Below, in pieces: positions 1 to 7,030 of a stretch of 37,473 nt of DNA. Each line of letters begins with the position of its first letter. Positions within the stretch are counted from its first letter, which is position 1. The stretch is taken from contig NZ_JMHT01000054.1 in assembly GCF_001905655.1 (NCBI RefSeq), forward strand, positions 1 to 37,473, given 5' to 3'. The stretch is from Mycobacterium sp. ST-F2 (GTDB lineage: Bacteria; Actinomycetota; Actinomycetes; Mycobacteriales; Mycobacteriaceae). The position numbers and the translations under genes are program-made. The notes under the pieces are model-generated. The model had not been told where the DNA came from and did no database searches. It worked only from the letters and a program-made list of their open reading frames with translations.

Positions 1-125
1 CAGCTCGCACCAACACCCCGCCCGGCGTGTTACTGACCCACGCTCCTAGGAGTGCCCGAGTACCAAGAGCGGGCCGCAGCGGGGCAGCTAGAGACGTTGG
101 CCACGGCGTCGGCTCAGGACCGCCC

Positions 126-159
126 GCAGAAACGGAACCGATCATTCGGGAGTTTCTGC
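126..159. promoter_or_regulatory. Inverted repeat around the ribosome binding site of the excisionase gene
   Basis: Perfect 8-bp arms GCAGAAAC (126-133) and GTTTCTGC (152-159) are separated by 18 bases and end one base before the ATG at 161. The Shine-Dalgarno GGGAG (148-152) lies between and partly inside the arms. It could be an operator for an element-encoded repressor or a hairpin that hides the ribosome binding site. Bases 1-125 show no gene I can support; a short open frame from a GTG at 52 lacks a usable ribosome binding site. Confidence 0.45.
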
Positions 160-160
160 C

Positions 161-385
161 ATGTCCACCGCCACCACCCCTATTCCGCCGAAGTACGTGC
201 CGATGAATGACGCCGTCCGGTACACGGGCGTCAGTAAATTCACTCTCCGCGACAAGGTCGCCGCTGGCGAGCTGCGCGCCTACAGGGTCACCGACAAGCC
301 CGGCAGCGCATACCTGTTCAAGCTCTCCGACCTTGACGCGATGATGAAGCCGATCGTTCCCGCCGAGATCACGGCAGCCCGATGA
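161..385 (+). CDS. Excisionase-like / MerR-type helix-turn-helix DNA-binding protein
   Basis: The 74-residue protein is a single small winged helix-turn-helix domain. Residues about 14-60 (MNDAVRYTGVSKFTLRDKV, then a basic wing and KLSDLDAMM) match the HTH_17 / AlpA / Xis pattern used by excisionases and by satellite activators. It would bend or bind DNA near the attachment site or at a promoter. The ATG follows GGGAG by 8 bases. The stop codon overlaps the next gene by ATGA, so the two are probably translated together. An AlpA-like protein at the head of a satellite often acts as both excisionase and transcription activator; which role applies here cannot be read from sequence. Confidence 0.75.
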   Translation: MSTATTPIPPKYVPMNDAVRYTGVSKFTLRDKVAAGELRAYRVTDKPGSAYLFKLSDLDAMMKPIVPAEITAAR

Positions 386-723
386 ACCCCGACGGCATGA
401 ACGACGTAACCGCCCCGGTGGACTGGTCCGCCGCTGCGAAGGCCGAAGCCAAGGCCGTGCTGAGCCCAGGTGGTTTAGACCCTGACTATCCCATCGTCGC
501 GGCCACAAGATCGAGCATCGCCGCGCTAGGAATTGTCCAGCTAATCCCTTACACCGGGCGGGGTTTCGAGAGTAAGTGGAAGAACTGGATCGAACCCGTC
601 GCCTGGGTGCTGTGTGCCAACGGCCTGGTACTTCTGATGGTCAACGACTTGGCGGGGCGCCACTTGGTGGTCATTGAGTTATCGGATGAAACGACGGACT
701 TCTGGGGTGTCGATAGCTACTGA
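382..723 (+). CDS. Hypothetical protein of the element
   Basis: The 113-residue protein has no family I recognise. Its start overlaps the previous stop (ATGA). The first 50 residues are Ala-rich and acidic. Residues about 67-104 (WKNWIEPVAWVLCANGLVLLMVNDLAGRHLVVIEL) are hydrophobic and aromatic, more like the core of a small globular domain than a clear membrane helix. It lies between the excisionase and the replication ATPase, so a role in regulation or replication is possible. About 106 bp without a gene follows it before the next likely start. Confidence 0.6.
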   Translation: MNPDGMNDVTAPVDWSAAAKAEAKAVLSPGGLDPDYPIVAATRSSIAALGIVQLIPYTGRGFESKWKNWIEPVAWVLCANGLVLLMVNDLAGRHLVVIELSDETTDFWGVDSY

Positions 724-829
724 CCTCACCCGAATGTCCTTGTCCCGGAATGCGAAACGCCGCCCGGTGCTCCATCCGGGCGGCGTCGCTGTCCTCGACC
801 AAGAGAACGAACTAGGAGTAGTCATCAAG

Positions 830-2302
830 ATGACCGCCACCGATACTACCGCAACTAGCCGTGATCGACCGGATGTCAACGGGCACAAGTACGGTCACCC
901 GGACTACCAACCGTTCAACACGGTCGTGGCCAACGAGAAGCACGCAGCCGAGCGTGCTGCGGAGGACGAGCGACAAAAGCAGATAGAGCGTTGGGCCACA
1001 GTCAATTTCGCTCTGAGTGAGCTGCGAGGCCGCCCTGAACAGTGGGCATGGCTCACCGTGAAGCGTCTCGATAGGGCCGCAGCGGTCGGCGCTGCCGCAC
1101 ATGAGCCCAAGCTGATAGTCGCGGGCGACACCCTGATGAAGGACGGGGCCACCGTCGCAGAGCTGGAGACGCTGACGGCGCTGACCCTTGACGAGATCAC
1201 CCGTCTGTCGATTGAGGCGGCGGCGGCCCGTATGGCGGCGAACAAGCTGGCGCGGCAGCGTGCCGAAGTCATCGCCGCTGAGTCCGTCGCCGCCGACGTA
1301 GTGATACCCGGCCGGATCGACCTGACCACCTACGAACCCCCCGAGGTGGCATGGGCGATAGACAAGGTGCTGGCCCGAACCGGTGTGCTCGGGCTGTTCG
1401 CCGAACGCAAGGCCGGTAAGTCCACCGTGGTGCGCGAGCTGGTGCGCGCAGGGGTGGACGGGGTGCCGTTCCTGGGCAAGTTCCCCGTGACGCTGGCCGA
1501 GGATGCCGAGGTCGTGCTGTTCGACACGGAGATGCCCGTGGCGACGATCCATCGGCAGTATCAGCAGGCTGGAGTCAAACGGCTTGACCGGCTCAATCTG
1601 CGGGCGCTGCGGGGCGCTGAGCGGTCCCTGGACGTGCGCGTGGACGCCATCCGGGAGCGGTGGCGCAGCGAGATTGCCCCCGGCTCGCTGATCATCGTGG
1701 ACTGTCTTTACAGCCTGTTCGGTGCGCTCGGTGTCTCGGAAAGCTCCGAGGACGTGGTGCCGATCCTGACGGGCCTGCGCACGCTGGCGACTGAGTGTGA
1801 GGCGGCGGGCCTGGTCGTCGTGCACCACCTCGGTAAGGACGCCGACCGGGGCGCTCGGGGCCACAGCTCCCTTGAGGGGTTCCCCGATGCCCTCGCGCGC
1901 ATCGAGATCGACGGCGTGCCGGACGGATCGACGCCGCGCACGTTCAGCGCCTTTGGCCGTGACGTGTCGGTTGAGGCCGGGGTGCTCAAGCTCGATGACG
2001 GCGGTCACCTGACGCTCGGTGACAACCCGCGTGCCGAGCGCACCGCCAACCGTCACCAGGCCGAGAACGATGCGGTGTGGGAGCTGATCGACCAGCACCC
2101 CGGCCTGTCTCTGCGTGGCCTTGAGAAGGTGCTGGAACACGGCTCCAGCAACCTCTCGCGGCGGAAGCTCAAGGACGCCGTGGAGCGTCTTGAACAGATC
2201 AGCCGGGTCATCAACAAGGGCACCAAGGCCGCGCCGGAATGGCACACGCTGACCGGTGTGGACCCGTTTTCGGGCCGCTCCGAACAGGAGAATCCGGCAT
2301 GA
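830..2302 (+). CDS. RepA-like AAA ATPase / replicative helicase
   Basis: The 490-residue protein has a central RecA-like ATPase domain of the RepA/AAA_25 type. The P-loop AERKAGKS is at residues 191-198, a Walker B-like strand (VVLFDTEMP) is near 230, a second Asp-bearing strand (LIIVDCLY) has D291, and the family signature HHLGK...RGARGHSSLEG lies further on. The N-terminal 150 residues are helical and charged. The C-terminal 80 residues look like a winged helix, probably for DNA binding. RepA-family hexamers unwind DNA at plasmid and satellite origins. I chose ATG 830 (AGGAG 11 bases upstream) because the longer frame from a TTG at 674 overlaps the preceding gene and its extra residues look non-coding. 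The iteron array starts 13 bases after the stop, which supports a replication role. The first Gly of the P-loop is Ala here. Confidence 0.8.
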   Translation: MTATDTTATSRDRPDVNGHKYGHPDYQPFNTVVANEKHAAERAAEDERQKQIERWATVNFALSELRGRPEQWAWLTVKRLDRAAAVGAAAHEPKLIVAGDTLMKDGATVAELETLTALTLDEITRLSIEAAAARMAANKLARQRAEVIAAESVAADVVIPGRIDLTTYEPPEVAWAIDKVLARTGVLGLFAERKAGKSTVVRELVRAGVDGVPFLGKFPVTLAEDAEVVLFDTEMPVATIHRQYQQAGVKRLDRLNLRALRGAERSLDVRVDAIRERWRSEIAPGSLIIVDCLYSLFGALGVSESSEDVVPILTGLRTLATECEAAGLVVVHHLGKDADRGARGHSSLEGFPDALARIEIDGVPDGSTPRTFSAFGRDVSVEAGVLKLDDGGHLTLGDNPRAERTANRHQAENDAVWELIDQHPGLSLRGLEKVLEHGSSNLSRRKLKDAVERLEQISRVINKGTKAAPEWHTLTGVDPFSGRSEQENPA

Positions 2303-2741
2303 AAATGACCCTCGGTGCGCCAAAAGTGGGGTGGCGCACTGGCGCACCCCCTATGACCTGCGGCGATACGGTTTTCGGGTCGCTGCTCCCTAGTGAGTGC
2401 GCCAGGTGCGCCACCGTGCGCCACTCGCCTACTGGCGCACCTATTTGCGCAGCTCAGAGCATAAATTCACTGATCAGTGCGCCACCGTGCGCCAGTTCCG
2501 CGCAATGGGTGCGCCAGGTGCGCCACCACCCTATAGGGGTGGCGCGCTGGGCCGCCCAGGTGGCGCACCGGATCACGGCGGGGACCGGAGGCCGAAGGGG
2601 AACCCCTCGGGTGAACCGAATCGAGATAGAGCAGCGGCGTGAGAGCAGCGGCGACCCACCGCTACGCAGCCGTGGCGGCGACAGCTCCCAGCTAACTGCA
2701 AACCGACCCCCTGCACCCTGGACTGAAAGGATAGAGAATCT
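2303..2741. other. Candidate replication origin of the element (non-coding)
   Basis: This 439-bp stretch has no credible gene. It holds an iteron array (2315-2568), an AT-rich segment at 2459-2476 (12 of 18 bases A or T in GC-rich surroundings) and a perfect 12-bp palindrome CACTGATCAGTG at 2468-2479. It also has hairpins CCACCC/GGGTGG (2526-2531, 2537-2542) and a GC-rich stem near 2590-2609. Repeats on both sides of an AT-rich melting region, next to a helicase gene, is the plan of iteron origins in plasmids and in SaPI satellites. Bases 2610-2725 show nothing I can name. The ribosome binding site AAAGGA (2726-2731) of the next gene ends the region. Confidence 0.65.
2315..2568. repeat. Iteron array: 12 perfect copies of GTGCGCCA / TGGCGCAC
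   Basis: Direct copies of GTGCGCCA start at 2315, 2397, 2406, 2416, 2477, 2487, 2509 and 2518. Inverted copies (TGGCGCAC) start at 2332, 2340, 2433 and 2561. Degenerate copies are at 2446 and 2540. Neighbouring direct copies are 9 or 10 bp apart, about one helical turn. Two inverted pairs (2315/2332 and 2416/2433) could each fold into an 8-bp hairpin with a 9-base loop. Single copies elsewhere, as in the portal gene at 5224 and in tsaC at 24910, show the background frequency; the cluster is far above it. Confidence 0.9.
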
Positions 2742-2996
2742 ATGGAATCGACTGGTGACGCCAACGACCACGCACTGGCGGCGGTGGCGCTCATTGAGGC
2801 GTACATCCGTCGCGACAAGGTGGGCGTGGACGCGGTGCTCTCCGAGCGGGCCGACCACACGGCCATCCTGTCGGCGCTGCTGATGCTGATGGAACATGCG
2901 CTCACGTTGGGCAGCGGCGGCCGTTCTCAGGTGGTGCTCGACGCCTGGCGGTCCAAGCTGCTGGAGCGGATGACCGACGCCGAGGGGGAGCTGTGA
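2742..2996 (+). CDS. Small hypothetical protein, possible small terminase or packaging partner
   Basis: The 84-residue acidic protein is predicted mostly helical (ALAAVALIEAYIRRDKVGVDAVL, then AILSALLMLMEHALTL). The ATG has AAAGGA 10 bases upstream. Its stop overlaps the GTG of the HNH gene (GTGA). I do not recognise the family and see no helix-turn-helix. It occupies the place where a small terminase would sit in an HK97-like packaging module, and no other small-terminase candidate exists in the window. That role is only positional inference. Confidence 0.65.
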   Translation: MESTGDANDHALAAVALIEAYIRRDKVGVDAVLSERADHTAILSALLMLMEHALTLGSGGRSQVVLDAWRSKLLERMTDAEGEL

Positions 2997-3493
2997 CCCT
3001 GCGCCCGTGCCTTGAGTGCGGCGAGCCTGCCGACGGCTCCCGGTGCCCCGAGCATGTCCGGCCGTCGTCGCCGAAGGTCTCGGCAGCGGCCCGAGGGTAT
3101 GACGCCGCCTGGCAGCGTCTGAGCGCCAAAGGCCGTAAGCTGCAGCCGTTCTGCACCGACTGCGGTGCCACCGAGGACTTGCAGCTCGACCATCTGCCCT
3201 CGGCATGGGAGCGCAAGGCCAAGGGCAAGCGCATCCGCCTCGGCATCGACGCCGAGGTGGTCTGTGGCCCGTGCAACCGGAGCCGTGGCGCGGCCCGGCC
3301 GACGGCCACCCAGCAAACTACCTCGCGATCCCAGCAAACTCGCCCCTCGCGCGACCCCTGGGGGATGACCCCTCCTCGGGGCCGTAAAGACCCGCGCGGT
3401 GAGGCTAAGTCTGAGTTACACACCGATTTTCGAGCGTCCGGGCTGCGGCCAGCAAACGGCAACGTCCTGCCAGCAAAGGCGGCGGTGGCATGA
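2993..3493 (+). CDS. HNH endonuclease next to the terminase
   Basis: The 166-residue protein has an N-terminal zinc knuckle (C6, C9, C18, H21) and an HNH core at residues about 50-100. The core has C54-x2-C57, the catalytic D66-H67 pair and C91-x2-C94-N95, with R98 close behind. HNH proteins encoded beside the large terminase are needed for cos cleavage in HK97-type packaging systems. The GTG start overlaps the upstream stop and the stop overlaps the terminase ATG, so the three genes are coupled. Residues beyond about 100 are low complexity, and the DNA there uses codons such as TTA and TTT that are rare nearby. That part may be shaped by a DNA site rather than by protein function. Confidence 0.8.
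   Translation: MTLRPCLECGEPADGSRCPEHVRPSSPKVSAAARGYDAAWQRLSAKGRKLQPFCTDCGATEDLQLDHLPSAWERKAKGKRIRLGIDAEVVCGPCNRSRGAARPTATQQTTSRSQQTRPSRDPWGMTPPRGRKDPRGEAKSELHTDFRASGLRPANGNVLPAKAAVA
3310..3477. other. Candidate packaging (cos) site: paired CCAGCAAA repeats with hairpins
   Basis: CCAGCAAACT occurs at 3310-3319 and 3331-3340, CCAGCAAAC at 3449-3457 and CCAGCAAA at 3470-3477. Within each pair the spacing is exactly 21 bp, two helical turns. The first pair is read as Gln-Gln-Thr and the second as Pro-Ala-Asn/Lys, so the repeat lies in two reading frames and cannot be explained by protein sequence. Between the pairs are small hairpins (CCCC T GGGG near 3355-3364, CCCC TCCTC GGGG at 3369-3381) and a lower-GC stretch near 3409-3431. 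A one-mismatch copy, CCAGCTAACT, is at 2688. cos sites of lambdoid and HK97-type phages lie beside the terminase genes and contain repeated small-terminase sites, so this is a reasonable candidate. Confidence 0.4.
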
Positions 3494-4944
3494 GGGCGGG
3501 TCCGAAGGGCACGGTAAAGGCTGCGCCCCTTGACTTCTCGGCGTATCCGGCCGGGCGGGCCGAGCGCCGCGAGCGGTTCATCCGTGACTATGTGGTCACC
3601 CCGCGCGGCCATGGTGCCGGGGATCCGTTCAAGCTGCGGACGTTCCAGCGCGAGATCATCACCGGGGCGTTCGCGCCGGGTATCCGCACGGCGCTGGTGA
3701 GCATCCCCAGGGCAAACGGCAAGACGATGCTGGCGGCGGCCCTCGGCGTGGCCGAGCTGTTCACCGGTCCGCCGTCGGCCGAGGTGCTGGTGGTCGCGTC
3801 CGACCAGCGCCAGGCGAACATCACCATGAAGTACGCCAAGCGCATCGTGGAGCTGAACCCGCTGCTGGCCGACCGGGTGCAGGTGTACGCCGACCGGCTG
3901 GTGTTGCCGGAGAACGACGCCACCCTGACGCCGCTGCCTGCGGAACCGGGTGCCCTGCACGGGCATGACCCGTCGCTGTTGATCGTGGACGAGCTGCACG
4001 TGGTGACCGAGGCCGTGTGGGAGGCGGTGACCTCGGTGTCCGGCAAGCGGCCGGAGTCGCTGACGTTGGCGATCAGCACCCCGGCCAGCTCCCCGGACTC
4101 CATCATGTGGCGGCTGGTCGAGCACGGCCGGGCCGGTGACGACCCCGCGTTCTACTTCCGGGAGTTCGCCGCGCCGGACGGCTGCGCGGTGACCGACCGC
4201 AAGGCGTGGCGGGTCGGCAATCCGGCCCTTGCGTGTGAGGACCCGTTCCTGTCCGAGGACGGCATCGAGGCGGCGCGCAAGACGATTCGCGAGCCGGTGT
4301 TCCGGCAGTTGCGTCTGGGCCAGTGGGTTACCGGTGTCGAGTCGTGGTTGCCGTGGGGTGCCTGGGACGCCTGCGCTGATGGTCGGGACGTGGGGCCGCG
4401 TGAGCGTGTCGTCCTGGCGTTCGACGGGTCGGCCTCGGGTGACTCGACCGCGTTGGTCGGGTGCACGCTCGACGGCTACCTGTGGCTTGAGGGCCTGTGG
4501 TCGAACCCCGGTGATCCGCGTTGGCGGGTGCCTCGGGCCGAGGTTGATATGGCCGTGCAGATGGCGTTTCAGAAGTTCGACGTCATCGAGCTGGCCGCCG
4601 ACCCGTGGGGCTGGCGCAGCGAGATCGAGCAGTGGGCGCAGCGTCACGGTGAGCGCCGGGTGCTGGAGTGGAACACCGCCAACGCGCAGCGGATGGCCCC
4701 GGCCACTGACCGGCTGTATCAGGCCGTGATCACGAAATCGGTGAGCCACGACGGCGACCCGCAGATGGCCGCGCACGTCGCGCACTGCATCGCCAAACCG
4801 ACCCCCATGGGCGACCTGGTGAGCAAGGACAAGCGGGGGTCTCCCCGCAAGATCGACGCCGCTGTGGCCGCCATCGTGGCGTTCGACCGGGCGGCGTTCC
4901 ACATGGCCAAGTCCAACAAGAAACGAGCAAGGAGCTTCGCATGA
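3490..4944 (+). CDS. terL: Terminase large subunit (HK97-like)
   Basis: The 484-residue protein is of normal length and intact. The N-terminal packaging ATPase has Walker A RANGKT (residues 74-79) and Walker B LLIVDE with D167-E168. The C-terminal RNase H-like nuclease domain has acidic residues in AFDGSASGDST (D312), AADPWGW (D371) and KIDAAVA (D456). It pumps DNA into the prohead and cuts it. The ATG overlaps the HNH stop, and its own stop overlaps the portal ATG. All catalytic positions are kept, so the element should package its own DNA rather than depend on a helper motor. Confidence 0.95.
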   Translation: MRAGPKGTVKAAPLDFSAYPAGRAERRERFIRDYVVTPRGHGAGDPFKLRTFQREIITGAFAPGIRTALVSIPRANGKTMLAAALGVAELFTGPPSAEVLVVASDQRQANITMKYAKRIVELNPLLADRVQVYADRLVLPENDATLTPLPAEPGALHGHDPSLLIVDELHVVTEAVWEAVTSVSGKRPESLTLAISTPASSPDSIMWRLVEHGRAGDDPAFYFREFAAPDGCAVTDRKAWRVGNPALACEDPFLSEDGIEAARKTIREPVFRQLRLGQWVTGVESWLPWGAWDACADGRDVGPRERVVLAFDGSASGDSTALVGCTLDGYLWLEGLWSNPGDPRWRVPRAEVDMAVQMAFQKFDVIELAADPWGWRSEIEQWAQRHGERRVLEWNTANAQRMAPATDRLYQAVITKSVSHDGDPQMAAHVAHCIAKPTPMGDLVSKDKRGSPRKIDAAVAAIVAFDRAAFHMAKSNKKRARSFA

Positions 4945-6296
4945 CCCAGACCGAACTGTTGACCAACCTGCTGCAACGGCTCAATGAGCCGCTGGCCCGG
5001 TATGCCGATCTGGACCGGTATTACGACGGCAAGCAGCCGTTGGCGTTCCTGTCCCCGGAGGCGAAAACCGCGCTGGGCAACCGGTTTGGCGTCATGGCGT
5101 CCAACCTCCCGAGGTTGGCCGTGACGGCGCTGGCCGAGCGGCTGCGGGTGACCGGCTTCACCGGGGAGGCTGCGGCCATCTGGCCCGACTGGCTGCGCAA
5201 CGACCTGGACCAGCAGGCGGGCGTGGCGCACCGTGAGGCGCTGCTGCTGGGCGATTCCTACGTGATCGTGTGGGCAGACCGGTCCGGTCGTCCCCGTGTC
5301 ACCGTGGAATCGGCCAAACAGGTTGCCGTGCTTACTGATCCGGGTAGCCGTGAGGTGGTCGCGGCGGTGAAGCGCTGGGAGGACGCGACGGCCAAGACGA
5401 CCGAGGCCGTGGTGTACCTGCCGGACGAAATCCGCCGCCTGCGTGCTGATCAGCAGGGCGCAGTGGCCAACGGGTTCACGACCATCGAGGTCATCCCGAA
5501 CCCCCTCGGTGTCGTGCCGGTGGTCAACCTGCGCAACACCGACCGCATCGTCGGTGATTGGGGCGGCAGCGAGATTGACGACCTCAAGCCGCTGGTGGAC
5601 GCGCTGAATAAGTCCCTGGCCGACATGATGGTGACCAGCGAGTTCGTCGGCCGTCCCCGGCGCTGGGCCACCGGCATCGAGCTGACCGAGGAACCGGTGC
5701 TCGATGACGACGGCAACCCCGTCCTGGACGACGACGGCCAGCCGGTGATGCGCGAGGTCAACCCGATTCCCGAGGGCCATCGGGCAATGATCAGCGAGAA
5801 CGACGCCGCCAAGTTCGGGCAGTTGGCCGCTGCTGACCTGTCCGGGTATGAGGCCAGCGTCCGGGTGATCCTGGGCCAGATCATGGCCGTGTCCACGCTG
5901 CCCGCTCACTACGTCGGGGTGTTCTCCGACAACCCGGCCAGCGCCGACGCCCTGCGGGCAGCGGAGGCCAGCCTGACCGCCCGCGCCGAGGCTCGACAGC
6001 AGACCCTCGGGCGGGCATGGGAGCAGGTGGCCAAGCTCATGGTCGCGGTCCGTGACGGTCGCGACCCCTCCCAGGTCGAGGCACGGGTCCAGTGGGCCGA
6101 CGCTGCTACCCGCTCGGTGGCCCAGGAGGCCGACGCCGTGGTGAAGCTGTTCCAGTCGGGTCTGTTGCCCGCGTCCGTCGCGCTGGCCCGGTTGGGGTAC
6201 TCCGATGACGAGATCGCGGCTATCCGCACCGCCCGCCGGGCCGAGGCGCTGGACGGTGCCGGGCTGACCCTGCTGCGGGGCGGTGGTGCCGCGTGA
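4941..6296 (+). CDS. Portal protein (SPP1 gp6-like)
   Basis: The 451-residue protein is a full-length portal of the Phage_prot_Gp6 family common in actinophages. The N-terminus (LARYADLDRYYDGKQPLAFL, then NRFGVMASNLPRLAVTALAERL) is characteristic. The stem and crown region follows, with the helical stretch MISENDAAKFGQLAAADLSGYEASVRVILGQIMAVSTLP-type sequence near 275-325. Twelve subunits would form the ring through which DNA enters and to which the neck attaches. Genes for the motor (upstream) and neck (8539-9179) are both in the element. The stop overlaps the next GTG start. Confidence 0.92.
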   Translation: MTQTELLTNLLQRLNEPLARYADLDRYYDGKQPLAFLSPEAKTALGNRFGVMASNLPRLAVTALAERLRVTGFTGEAAAIWPDWLRNDLDQQAGVAHREALLLGDSYVIVWADRSGRPRVTVESAKQVAVLTDPGSREVVAAVKRWEDATAKTTEAVVYLPDEIRRLRADQQGAVANGFTTIEVIPNPLGVVPVVNLRNTDRIVGDWGGSEIDDLKPLVDALNKSLADMMVTSEFVGRPRRWATGIELTEEPVLDDDGNPVLDDDGQPVMREVNPIPEGHRAMISENDAAKFGQLAAADLSGYEASVRVILGQIMAVSTLPAHYVGVFSDNPASADALRAAEASLTARAEARQQTLGRAWEQVAKLMVAVRDGRDPSQVEARVQWADAATRSVAQEADAVVKLFQSGLLPASVALARLGYSDDEIAAIRTARRAEALDGAGLTLLRGGGAA

Positions 6297-7030
6297 CCGT
6301 GGTGGAGGACTACCAGGGCCAGACCGAGGCGCTGGCGGCCGGCACGGCCGCCTCGGTTCTGGGCATCTACACCGCGATGCAGGCGGGCGGCGTGGCCCCG
6401 GCCGTCGCGGTGCCTGCGATAGCGGCCGTGATCGCGACGGCGAACGCTGCGGCGACCACGCTGGCCGATCTGGGAGTCGCTGCGCAGATCGAGGCGGCGA
6501 CCGGTATCCCGCAGCCGCCCAACGGCATTGCACCGCGTGATGACACGGAGCGGCTGACTAAGGCCGTGGAGACGATCATCGGGGAGCCCGCGCCGGAGCC
6601 GGTGCCCGAACCCGAGGTTCACCCGGAGCCGGTGCCCGCGCCCGAACCCGAGGTTCGCCGGGAGCCGGCTCCGGGTGAACCCGAGGTTCACCCGGAGCCG
6701 GTGCCCGCGCCGGAACCGGAGGCCGCGTCGGAACCGGAGGCCGCGTCGGAACCGGTGGTCGAGGCGGAACCTGACGAGACGGCCAACCGGCTGGAACGGC
6801 TGGCCCGGTCGGAACCGCTGGACACGGGTCAGGCCATCACGGTCGAGGTCATCAACCGCATACCGGTGGTGAAGGGCTGGACCCGCAAGCTCGACGCCGA
6901 CCCGTGCCAGCGCTGCGTCCGCTGGGCCGAGGACGGCCGGGTGTTCCATCCGAAAGCCCACTTCAAGCGCCATTTTGGCTGCAATTGCCAACAGGAAATA
7001 GTCACAACAACCGAAGGGAAATCCGCATGA
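6293..7030 (+). CDS. MuF-like minor head protein with Pro/Glu-rich repeat linker
   Basis: The 245-residue protein starts with GTG inside the portal stop (GTGA). Residues 1-95 are an Ala-rich helical head domain. Residues about 97-160 are a Pro-Glu-rich linker made of repeats. The C-terminal 45 residues hold a Cys/His cluster (C205, C208, H219, H223, H227, C230, C232) of the kind that ends MuF/VG15 head proteins (CxxC ... H ... CxC). Proteins of this family lie next to the portal and are carried inside the head. This one is short and has no obvious protease or toxin domain. The linker length probably varies between relatives because the DNA below it is a minisatellite. Confidence 0.75.
   Translation: MTVVEDYQGQTEALAAGTAASVLGIYTAMQAGGVAPAVAVPAIAAVIATANAAATTLADLGVAAQIEAATGIPQPPNGIAPRDDTERLTKAVETIIGEPAPEPVPEPEVHPEPVPAPEPEVRREPAPGEPEVHPEPVPAPEPEAASEPEAASEPVVEAEPDETANRLERLARSEPLDTGQAITVEVINRIPVVKGWTRKLDADPCQRCVRWAEDGRVFHPKAHFKRHFGCNCQQEIVTTTEGKSA
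6608..6766 (+). repeat. In-frame minisatellite coding the Pro/Glu-rich linker
   Basis: A 35-bp unit beginning GAACCCGAGGTTCACCCGG is perfectly repeated at 6608-6642 and 6677-6711, with a partial copy from 6644. It is followed by tandem 18-bp units (GGAACCGGAGGCCGCGTC) from about 6713. The unit start GAACC-CGA-GGTTC is itself a small inverted repeat. The period keeps the reading frame, so copy-number changes would lengthen or shorten the linker without breaking the gene. Confidence 0.85.

Noticed and set aside
52..234. Short frame starting GTG at 52
   Set aside because: The only Shine-Dalgarno-like sequence overlaps the start codon itself, and the frame runs into the excisionase gene.
674..829. 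N-terminal extension of the helicase from TTG 674
   Set aside because: Overlaps the preceding gene by 50 bases, Arg-rich with no family look, and ATG 830 has an AGGAG site.
2315..2568. CRISPR array
   Set aside because: Repeats are 8 bp, in both orientations and 9-10 bp apart; no spacers of 30 bp or cas genes.
2239..2883. Open plus-strand frame across the iteron region
   Set aside because: It is mostly translated iterons, has no motif, and overlaps both the helicase end and the gene at 2742, which has a good ribosome binding site.
2902..4902. Very long open frame on the minus strand opposite the HNH and terminase genes (and similar ones opposite the helicase, capsid-region and ATP synthase genes)
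   Set aside because: Mirror frames of GC-rich coding sequence; composition is Arg/His/Gly-rich without motifs, while the plus strand has complete, motif-bearing genes.
6904..7026. Longer scaffold start inside the MuF-like gene
   Set aside because: The extra residues are the shifted frame of the zinc-cluster codons; ATG 7027 overlaps the stop as in the rest of the operon.
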